64,000 nucleotides of DNA from Macrotis lagotis (lineage: Eukaryota > Chordata > Mammalia > Peramelemorphia > Peramelidae): assembly GCF_037893015.1 (NCBI RefSeq), contig NC_133663.1:224333064-224397063 (forward strand), given 5' to 3'. Position numbers and translations under genes: made by a program. Below, in pieces: positions 46,011 to 58,000 of this stretch. The notes under the pieces were generated by a model. The model was not told the origin of the DNA. It was given only the letters and a program-made list of their open reading frames with translations, and did not search any database. How positions within the stretch are numbered: position 1 is the stretch's first letter; every line of letters begins with the position of its first letter.

Positions 46011-49000
46011 TTTTTATATAAAATAGCATGCCTATAGGAAATAGTCACTATATTTTCCTCTTATTAAACTTTGTCATTTCTACTTAAAAAAAGTATTGAT
46101 ATCGTAAGATAATGTAACCTGAATATGAATTCAAATGATCAAAAGGTATTTCTTGACTAGTTTGAATATTTAGAATTGAATCTCTGGTGAGTATATTTAT
46201 TAGATAAGAGGCATTGAAGGAAATAAATCATGATGAGCACATCTTAATTTCATTCATATGTAATAGAACAATTATAATGTTAATTTTAACTATTAGTTTT
46301 AAAAAGTGACTATAATTAACATCTAATTTGTTTTGTATAAGAAAAACATCTTTTCATCCTTCATTAGTAAAAGGAAGTACTAGCTTCAGAACCTTAACTT
46401 ATTAAGAAGCCCTCACATCTATGTTTTTTGGCCAGCTGAAAAAGACACTCAGGAGCTGTAATGAATAATTTTACATTTATTATCTTTTCTAGTTGTTCCT
46501 CATATTACTGATGCTGTTCAGGAGTGGGTGATGAATCAGGCCAAAGTTCCAGTGGATGGTCACAAGGAAGAACCCCAAATATGTGTCATAGAGGCAAGTA
46601 TGGGATTTGTTTATACTGGCTTCCATGATATGCTTTGCTTCTATGTTTCTTTGGTGCCTTGCCTGAACATAGACTTTTTTTTTGTTTTTTGTTTTTTGCA
46701 AGGCAGTGGGGTTAAGTGACTTGTGGAAGGTCACACAGCTAGGGAATTATCAAGTGTCTGAGTCTGGATTTGAACTCAGGTCCTCCTGACTCCAGTGCTG
46801 GTACTCTATCTACTGCGCCATCTAGTTGCCTCTAACATAGACTTTTTTTTTTTTTTATGTTTCTGCAAGGCAAATGGGGTTGAGTGGCTTGCCCAAGGCC
46901 ACACAGCTAGGTAATTATTAAGTATCTGAGACCGGATTTGAACCCAGGTACTCTTGACTCCAGGGCCGGTGCTTTATCCACTGTGCCAACTAGCCGCCCC
47001 CTAACATAGACTTTTAATGTGTAAGTGATGTCTAGTGGTTTTAATTGGTACCTGGAATTAGGAAGACTTTATTTCAAATATGGCCTCAGACACTTGCTAG
47101 CTGTATGAACCTGGGCAAGTCATTTAGCATGCCTGCCTCAGTTTCCTTTTCTGTACTATAGAGATAATAATAGCACCAATCTCCCAGGGTTGTTGTGAAG
47201 ATCAAATGAATAATGTTTGTGTCAAGTGCTTTGTAAACCTTAAAACTCTCTGTAAATGTTAATGATTCTTATTAATGAAATTATTTGGATACAAGTGTTT
47301 ATTGTCTATACAAGCCTAATGAAAAATATTTCGATGTCTTATAACTTTAAATAATCTTTCTTCTTTTCTATGCAGTCTTGTGCACAGTCTTCCCCAACTC
47401 CAGTCAGTGTTGAAGGAAGCTAACCTAAACTATCCCCTCACGTGTAGATAGATAGCAATTTCAGGAAATATTGTATAGAACAGTCATTGATTCACTAAGT
47501 ATGTTAACATCATGACTGGAAAAACCTATTGCAAATGTGCATTACAATAAAATAAGAGCTAGCATTTATATAGTAATTTTACAAATACTATTTCACTTTA
47601 CCATCACAATTCATTTTACAGATGAGGAGACAGACAAACTGAGGCTAAGTGACTAACCCAAGGTCACACAGCTAGTAGGTATCCGAGCCTGAAATTGAAA
47701 TCAGTTCTTCTTGACTCCAAGACTAGTGCTGTGTTTGATGAGCCAGGGGAACTGTCTTTTTATGAAACTTTATATGCCATTCCTCTCCCCTCATACTTTG
47801 CTCCACGTGCTCTTTCTCAGTTGTCTCTGGGGAAGGTTGATGGATCCTGAACCTTTCCTTCAAAAAGGATTTGATTACCAGTGTAGTAGTATCAAGTGAC
47901 TGAAATTCTGTATGGATAATGATTTGGTGGTTGTTGAGCCATTTCAGTTATTTCCAGTTCTTTGTGATCCCATTTGGGGTTTTCTTGGCAGAGATAATAG
48001 AGTAGTTTACCATTTCCTTCTCTAACTTATTTTGCAGATGAAGAAATTAAGGCAAACAGGATTAAATGATTAGTTAGGGTCACTCAGATACTAAGTGTCT
48101 GAAGCTAGAATTGAACTGAGAAGGATGAGTCTTTCTGATTTCGATCCCAGCAAACTATCCACTAGCTGCCTTTGAAATGATTTACTAAAACTTAATCAAA
48201 GAAACTAGGTTGGGGGCAGCATACCAGGAGTCTTGACATCTTTTTAGCTGTGTAGGTAATATGGAATATCCTTTTCCAACCAATCCCTTCCTAACTTCTC
48301 CTAAGGAAACTGAAATGTATCTTCCCTAGGAAGACTAGGAAATGGCAAAGCATCTTCTCTGGAAAGGACTAGTTAACTACTCCCAATACCTTCATCTGTA
48401 TTCAACTTCTACATTCATCTTCTCAAGGGAAATTCTCTCTTCATCTGTGATAATGAATGTGTGTTTATTTTGATTGGACAGTTGTGACGACATTGTGGCT
48501 CTTTCTCCTACATGCTTATGTTTCATAGCTTGGTACTCATGCCTTTGATGCTAAATTGGCTTGGCTTTGAAAGGTAGCTATTATTGGCTTGGTCTTAGCA
48601 CAGGAAAACTGGGATAGGTCTTAACCATTCTTTCCCTTTATTATTGTAATGCTCACATTTAAGATCATGGGATTAGCAGTTGGAAGGAAATGTAGAATGG
48701 AAAGGACTGTCTGTGGTGTCAGGGGTTCTGCATTCAAATCCTAAGTCTAGTAGGATTTGCTATAAAATGAAGACGTTGAACTTGAAGTTTTCCAGGATCC
48801 CTTTAGGCATCCAAACACTGTGATCCCAAACGATCTAGTTCAGCTGTTTCATTTTACAGATGGTAAAACTGAGGTTTCACTTCAAAGTGAAATGACCTGC
48901 TTAAGGTCTCACACTAGTAGAAAGTAGCAGGACTGGGATTTAAACCCATGTACTTGGACCATGATACCTGTAATTGTTAGGCCAGAAGTCTGAGGCTTTA

Positions 49001-52000
49001 GACTGCAGAATTTGTGTCTGTTTTACTTTCCTTCTCCTGACTTCCCTCCTCTTCTTGTTCTTCTTTTCTCCCCTAGAACTTTTCTTGCCCTTTGTCTTTC
49101 CCACTTTCGCCTTCATTTCTCCCTTTCTTATTCTCTCCCTCTCTTTATAATGACTATATAGAGATACATACATACATACATATATAGAGATATATAGATG
49201 CATACACACAAACACACACACACACACGTTGCCTAAGAGCATGAGAACTTTTGGGTTGAATTCAGGCATTTTTCTAATAGTTGTGAGGGCTCTTTCCCAA
49301 TTTATACTTTGGGATGTTCCATAGACTTGACTTTGGAGATTAGGAAATATATTTAAAGAAGTCAATAAGGGGCAACTAGGTGGCGCAGTGGTTAGAGCAC
49401 CTGCTCTGGAGTCAGGAGGATCTGAGTTAAAATCCAGCCTCAGACTTACTAATTACTTAACTGTATGACCTTGGGTAAGTCACTTCACCCCATTGCCCTG
49501 CCAAAAAAAAATAAAGAAGTCAATAAGAAAATATGCTGTCCAGTAAAGTTGACTGACATATTTAAATTAGCTAGTCAACAGATACTTATTAAACACTTAT
49601 TATATATGCTAGACATTGTACTAAATCCTAGAAATACAAAGAAAGGCAAAAACAAGGTCCCACTGCCCTTAAGAAACTCATTTTCTATTAAGGCAATCAG
49701 CATGCAGATATGAACAATATAAATAGAAGACAATCTTAGAGGAGAGACTATAGGAGTCTCCTATACATGTTGGAATTTGATCTATGTAGAGGACCTAGAG
49801 GTGCCAGGTGCCAAAAGCAAATTCAATTTATTTATTTTTTATTTTATTTTATTTTTTTGCAAGGCAATGGGTTTAAGGTCACACAGCTAGGCAATTATTA
49901 AGTGTTTGAGGCTGAATTTGAACTGAAGTACTCCTGACTCCAGAGCCAGTGCTCTATCCACTGTACCACCTAGCCCCACAGCAAACTCGATTTATAGGAT
50001 GATTAAATTCTAAGCTAAAAATGACTTTATAATCTGATCATTTATTCCAAATACAGCAGGGATATGCCAGCTTGAACCAGTTCCAGGAATTTTAAAAATT
50101 TTCAGTGTGAACATTTGTGTCTTGGAAATTGTCACAAACTTTAAATCAGGGCTTGATTTATCGCTGATTGTCTATAGACTTAAGAAAGTGATGGGGAAAA
50201 TATTAATAATATAGTTTAAAATTAAAAGGGTATTGAACATCAAATTTCTTTCTGAAGAGCCAGTGGTTAAGCATTTCCCACCCACATGTAACTGAACTTC
50301 AGTGATCTGCCCATCAGATTGCCCTGATTCTTTTACATTAACCTTATGCATTGCATGAATATTCTAGTTGTCATTCCACCTGAAATGCTATTTCTCTATC
50401 ATCTATTTCTAGATTTTTAGATTTTTTTTTTTACAAGGCAAATGGGGTTAAGTGGCTTGCCCAAGGCCACACAGCTAGGTCATTATTAAGTGTCTGTGAC
50501 TGGATTTGAACCCAGGTACTCCTGACTCCAGGGCCGGTGATTTATCTACTGTGCCACCTAGCTGCCCCTATCATCTATTTCTATAGATGGGTCTATATAG
50601 ATAGATAATGATGGTAGGAAGTATATTATTTTTATTATTGCCATTTTTTTCAGATGAGGAAACAGGAACCTAAGAGGTTACATGATTTGTCTGTGATCAT
50701 GTAGATAATAAATGTCTCAGTTAAGAGTGAAAACAGTCTACTGACTCCATGGCTGACCTCTACTCACTAAACTACTACCACCTTAGTTGATGAGATGATG
50801 TCTATCTATTTTATTTCTCTCTCTCCACCTATCCATTAATCTATTTATCTCTATTTTTATAGATGCATCTATCTTTATTTCTCATCTATCTACTTATCAA
50901 GAAAGCATTCACATGGTAGTCAGAAAAAGCTATATGAGACCTCTCTCAAGATCTCTCTTGAGAACTTTGGAATTGGTTGCATCGCATGGGAGACATTGAC
51001 ATAGGACTGCCCAACATGGCATACCCTGATCAAAGAAGAAACTGTGTTCTATAGCAAAGCAAAATTGAAGTAGCTCAAAAGAAACATGAAATGCAATCCA
51101 TCCCTAATGTTTACTGACTTATTTGTATTGACCTGTGGTTGAGCATTTTGAATTCATATTAGTTTTATAGCCACAGTCAAACACATTGAAATTTGACTCT
51201 AACAGTGATGACATTTTGGTTCTTTTCAACCACTGCCACCACCATCTTATCAATAGATCTCTCTATATTGATTGATAGATCTGCTATCCATCTATCAATT
51301 GATCTATCATTGATCTATCTTACCATCTTTCTATAGGTATCTAACTTTATCTAGTCTATCCATCGGTTTCTATAGGAATCTAGCAATAGATGACAAAATA
51401 GATATAGATAGATATGTCCTCATCAGCTAAGGATTGCAGTGATATATTAAGTAGAGTTTTAGACTTGAAATCTAATCTTGAAGACCATCTTAAAAATTTG
51501 AAAATATTTAAATAATTAGTATAGATTTTGTTTTCCTGACCTTTGGAGGTGGGGGTGGAATGGGGTGGGGAGAAGAATTTAGGATTTTGAAATATATCAT
51601 TAATAACACTGAAAGATTCTTTTTTTTTTAAAGAAAGATTTTAATTATTTTGAGTTTTCCAGTTTTTCCCCTATTCTTGCTCCCCCCCCCACAGAAGGCA
51701 GTCTGTTAGTCTTTATATTGTTTCCATGGTATATATTGATTTAAGTTGAATGTGATAAGAGAGAAATCACATCCTTAAGGAAGAAAAATAAAGTATAAGA
51801 GATAGCCAAATTACATAATAAGATAATGTGTTTTTTCTCTTCCTAAATTGAAGGTAATAGTCTTTGGTCTTTGTTCACACTCAATTCTTTCTCTGGATAC
51901 AGATGGTATTCTCCATCCTAGATAGTCCAAAATTGTCCCTGATTGTTGCACTTGAAAGATTCTTAATAGGAAGACTAGACTTGACGTTATCCTTGTGTTC

Positions 52001-55000
52001 AGAAGGAAAATTTTCTATTTGCTTGACAGGATGTGTGCAATTCTATTCTTGGCCACATGAGTGCAGAAGTTGATAAGTTTTAAAGATCTAATTTCAAAAT
52101 CTGATGTCTTAGGAACCAGTATTATTTAAATGGAGAGTATATCTATTTTGATTTCTTATTTCCCCTGGAAATATATTTTTAAAATCTATTATGTTTTTAA
52201 TGGGAATGTTGTTCCCTGGTCAGTTGATAGGATATCTTTTTTTTTTACATTTTGTTCCCTCCCCTTTTCTTTTTTCTGGTTCAAACTTATGTTCCTAGGG
52301 ATTTCCATGATGTAGTTTGATTATATTAATTTATCATTTATTAAAAATTTCAATTTTTTGGGAGACTGGGTCTTCCTATCTCATCATCCTCATGAGTTCA
52401 AATTTGACTTACTAGCTGTGTAATCCTGTTTCCTTTAGTTTCCTCATTTATAAAATGAGCTGGAGAAGAAACTACTTTAGTATTTTTGCCAAAAATATTC
52501 CAAATGGTATCACATAGAGTTGGAAACAACTAAAATGACTATACAGTTTCTTTCCAAGCCAACAGTTGGCATGGAGGCTTTGACCCACTTCATTTCAGAT
52601 TTGGGTCAGTTTATTCCTCTTTAGGCATCCTGATAGCCCTTCACTTCTGGGGGCTTCTCATATTAGTGCCAGACTTAATTTGGACACAGGGTTGGCTTTG
52701 TCCTAACTGTCCTCTGTCTTAATAGTGATGACATTTTGGTTCTTTTCAACCATGACCATCACCATCTATTTATCAATAGACCTCTCTGTATTGATTGATA
52801 GCTCTCTATATTGATTGATGCCTCCTCAAAATCTCTGAGCTCAATTGATCTGGTAACCTCAGTTTCCTAGGTAACAGGGATGTATCACTCTGCTTGTCTA
52901 ATTGAAAACTTAAAAAAATTATCCTTATCAGCTTTAAAATAATGATATTTGTTCTTAAAAGTTCAGTGTACAATATTATTTAATTTAATTCAGAGGTAAT
53001 TATTAAGAAATTGTATGAAAACATTTATTACTGGTATTAAAAAAATATATTTCACAATAGCTTTTTCAACTCACCTTCACTCATGTGGCTTGCTGCTTTG
53101 GCTATAGTTAGTAGCACAAATATCCAGGGACATTATCTCATCATGCCTGTTTCCCTGGATCTTGATTAATGCTTTTTCAGCAGGCATCAAAAGTTGGGTG
53201 AGAAGCTCTGGGGATGGCATTATTATTTATTTATTATTTGGAGTTAAGACAAGAATACATGGTGGCCAATGTACTAGTATATAAGTTCCAATTCTGCTGT
53301 TTATTTCCTGTATGAGTTTGATCAAGACCCTAATTTCTCAATTTACCTCATCTGTAAAATATGGAAATCGAATGAGGTGATAATGTCGGTTCATTCTAGC
53401 TACAAATTCTATGTGTTTATTTGTGGTTTATGTGCTTTATATGTAGGTAAGAAGAGAATTTTATTTTCATATCATATTTTAATAGTATATCATTAATTAT
53501 TTGGAATTGATCTTTGGTCTGGTAAATGACTCATAATTAGAGTGGTAGCAACACTTTTTATAATAGAACTGGATAAGGTTATTTGACTTTGAGATTTTGA
53601 TTATTATGTACATGATGTTTATTCAGCAAAATATTACCTCCTTTTGTTTTTTCCCTCACATAAAATACTCTCCTCTAACCTCTAATTTCTTTTTTTTAGG
53701 GTTTTTTTTTAGGTTTTTTTTTTTTTTTTGCAGGGCAAATACTGTTAAAGTGGCTTGCCCAAGGCCACACAGCTAGGTACTTATTAAGTGTCTGAGACCT
53801 GATTTGAACTCAGGTACTCCTGACTCCAGGGCCGGTGCTTTATCCACTGTGCCACCTAGCCGCCCCTTAACCTCTAATTTCTAACACTTTCTTCTAACCT
53901 GCCGATCTAACCCCTACTATCATTCATTTACCAAATGTTTGGGTCTGTTTGATGAGCTGCTATTGTTTTAGGCACTTAGGAAGTGAGAGGAGGCGAGTGT
54001 TGGGAGAAGATAAGAACAGAAATGTATGATAGTTCTTTTTTTCAAGGATCTTGACTTTTTTTTAGGGAGGATGGGAATAAGATATAAACAAAAAAAATAT
54101 TTATTTATAGTAGCATATGGCTATATGTGGTTAGGGCAAAAGAATTGATTGATATCTTTGTAAAGCCAAAATGTAATCTCATTTTCAGCATGAATTATCA
54201 GTAGCTCCCATTCAAAAATGACCATGAAAAATATGATTCTTTGTTGCATGTAACTTGCTTTTAAAATAGTTTCTATTCTATCATACCAATATTAATGTTT
54301 ATTTTATATTTAATTTTTTATAATATAGTGATATAATAAAATATAATGTTTTAAAATATGTATTTTAAGAAGCAAGTTATATGTAATAGTCATATTATAT
54401 ATATATATTTTTAAAGTATATCTATAAAATAAATTTAACATTCTACTTTCAAAGTTATCTAACTCATCTATCCCCTTCAAAGCTTCCTTCTGTGCTTTCT
54501 TTTCTTTTAATATTTTCTTTTAAATGTTTCAGTGATTCTTATTTCTTGTCCTTTTTTTGGAGGGAGTGGTAAAACTATGGATGAACCCCTCTTCCCCTTT
54601 CTAACCTCTTGTTTTCAACTGAAAAAAAGTAGGGAAAAAATCAATTAACAAATAGGCATAGTCAAACAAAACAAAGTCTCATATTGGCCATGACTGAAAA
54701 TGTCTGTCTAATTCTACACTTGAGCCCATCACGTCTTTCTCAGGAGGTGAGTAGCTTCCTCGAGCATTAATATGGGAGGTAAGATTTGAGAAGAACTTTG
54801 AACGATAGACTAGGTGAAGGGGAAGGTTAGATTAGAAGTGGGAATGAGCAAGGTTGACTTTAATTTATGCTCAGGAATAGTAGGAAACAAGTTGGATTAT
54901 GGGCAGATTGTAGCTTCAAAATGCTAGATTTAAAGAGTTTGAACTTTATCCAGTAGACAAATGGGAGCCTTAGAAAGCTTTTTTTTTTCTTTGTTCTTAA

Positions 55001-58000
55001 AGCAGGAGAGTGACATTATTAAACTGATATTTTAGAAAGCCTAATTTGGCAGTATCAGGGACTGGCTGATGAAGACTTAGAGTTAAGGATAGATATGTGA
55101 GACCAGTGAAAGAAGACCCAATGATTTAATGTGCCTGCTTATGGAAAGAGAAAACCTAAAAGGAAGCAAAGAAAATCTGGGTAGCTTTGAAAATAATGTA
55201 TAGTATTTAGGTTTTCTTGAAATGGAAATTTATTGTTTTATATCAAATTTTTTCTTATGTTCTGTTGAGTACATGGAAAAATTCTTTTTTTTCTTTTATC
55301 ATTTTGTACTTAAGTTTAAAATGGATAAAAAATTTCCAAAAGAAGAAAGATAATTTGAGAAGAGAGACTGCTAACAAGTAGGGAATATTATCTAGGAGAC
55401 GACATCTTGGTTGAGGTTGGAAGTAAGTTAAGGAGTCTTAAGTGGTACAGGTGAGGAAAGTGTTGTATCTTAGAAAGCTTACTTTGGCAATATGAGGGAT
55501 GAAAGACTGGAGGCATAACACCTAGTTAATATGCCTCTGCAATAATCCAGGTGATGAAGTGATGACCTGGAATTAGGACAGGTATGTGAGATTTGTGAAG
55601 GAAGTTCTGATGAGTTATCATGCTTAGTTATAGAAAGAGAGAGAGAAAGGTAAGATGACTCCAGAGGGTATGACTTATCAGGATAATGTACATGGTAGAG
55701 GGAACTGAAAGTCGGTTTCAGAGAAATAGCAAATAGGCCAGTTTGCCTGGAAGATAGATATGAGGGAGTGAAAAAGGAGAAATATGAAATAAATTGGAGG
55801 TAGAATGTTGAAGGCCTTTAAAAATTTGAAAGTTAAAAAAAGATGTTAATATCAGAAGTTTTGATGCAATAGGGACAAACTGAATGACTATTTTTGGTAG
55901 TTGCAGATATGAAAATATTTTTTGGACTTAATTTAAGGAAAATGCATTAAATATATGTTATTAGACATGAACAACCACATTTAACTTTTTGGTGATGTTT
56001 CTAGAATACCCCAGTGCCTTACTGGTGCTTCATCTGCTAGTATTCACCTTACTGTCATTCTTGGACTCTTTCCATCTACTTTCATATCCCATCTTTTCCC
56101 TTTAAACCCACTCCAGCTTATTTTTCCCCTTCCCTACTTCCTCTTCAGCTCCCTTCTTGTCTCCTTACCTGCTTTCTCCTGTTCTAATGTCTTACTTTTC
56201 TATTCATCTGTCTTATAAGTAAGTCCTTTTCCCCTCCATCACCTGTTGGTCTGATTTTCCTCACTCACCTGCTTTTCTGTGGCACTTGGTCACAAAGAAA
56301 CAAGAATGGTTTTTGTGGTCTATGGTCCTGGCCAGTAGTGCTACAAAGAATAGGATAGGTTTTGTCATTTCTTTGTATTGAAATTATCAAGTATTAACTT
56401 TTTTTTTTGTTTTCCCAGCTGGGTGGCACTATTGGAGACATTGAAGGCATGCCTTTTGTTGAAGCATTTAGACAATTCCAGTTTAAGGCAAAAAGAGAGA
56501 ACTTCTGCAATATCCATGTTAGCCTTGTCCCACAGGTAGGTTTATAAGCAGTGGGCTGTTGCGGAGAGTACTGGATGTAGAGTCAGGAAGACCTGGGTTC
56601 AAATTGTACCTTAATCACTTGTGACCATGGCCAGGCCACTTAATCTGTCTAAATCTTAGTTTTCTCACTGGTAAAATGAGATATTAATAATAGCACACAA
56701 CTCATAGAGTTTTCTGAATCAAGTGAGAAGTTGCATGCAAACATTCAAGTGCTATACATATTCAAGGTATTTTCATTATTATTATAATAATTGTCAAAGT
56801 TTTAATGTTTTCGTGGACTTTTATCCTTTGTCTGTATTGAAGTTTTAAAAGTTGAGCCAAATACTGCCGATATTAGCTATTTTCACATAATATACAAATT
56901 TATTATAAATTAAAGCAAGAAGCCAATTTCAGTGATGGATAAAATGTCACTTCTTTGCAGCACAAATGTTTCACTTTTCTTTCTATGCAGATTCATGGTA
57001 AATTTTCTCTAGTTTACAAACTTTTACCTTTAATAATAGTAAAGTTTATAAACTTAAAAAGACAATTCTGTCTTTTCAGTTCATTTGCCTTCTCTTTTTA
57101 GTACTTGACTTCAACCCTCCTTACATCTCCCTCCCTCTCCCTTTCTTTCCCAACCTGTCTGTGTTATCTGTGATAAGATTTTAGAGAGTGGTTGAAAGGA
57201 ATCTGATAGAAAATTTGATATTATCTATATTGTCCTGCTGTGAAGTCTGGATTAGGAAACACTGGTACAATCTTAGAAGACATAGATAATTCAAATTCAT
57301 TTATCCTGAAAAGTTATTTAAAAACCTGTAGTTATATTGACTGGAGATAACCAACTTTTAATAGACTCTACTTCTGTCTTAAACTTTCAAGTGGAGAAGT
57401 AATTATGTTATATGCATATGAAGGCTTTCATTTTACAGTTAAAAGAAACAGATAGTTGAGATATTACTTAGTTAAATCAGATCTCTCAAAAGTTGTTCTA
57501 GAAGCACTCCATTCTCCCCTGATTTTCTTTTTCAATATGGAGAATTAATTTAATTGTCTATGATGATCAAATCCACTAATTTTTGTCCAAACTACCACTT
57601 TCCTTGACCTTAGTGCACATAATTGTTGTATTTCTTTATTCTTTGTCTTGGTTAGAGCCATTCTACATTGTTAAGAGTTTTAACTTTAATGCTTCTCTTT
57701 CAGCCCAGTGCAACTGGAGAGCAGAAAACCAAACCTACACAAAATAGTGTTCGGGCATTGAGAGGCTTGGGATTGTCTCCTGATCTGGTAGGTTTTTGTT
57801 TCTTTGAAGTTTTTTAAAAAATCTGAATTTAGTTACCCTTCAAAAATAGCATTTTCATATTCATAGCAAAATAATCAAAGAGATTTTTTTAAGAAACCAT
57901 GAATCTCCATTTCATGCTACTTCTTTTTTTTTTAATTATATAATAAATTCTATGCATTACTTTCAAAACTGTCCTTGTCTTTGCTTTTTATTTTTTAAAA

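Noticed and set aside
46598-46599. GT just downstream as the true CTPS2 donor
   Set aside because: It would add four bases to the exon and put LGGTIGDIE out of frame.
48940-49365. 141-codon minus-strand ORF rich in Lys and Arg
   Set aside because: Arises from purine-rich and CATA simple repeats in a CTPS2 intron.
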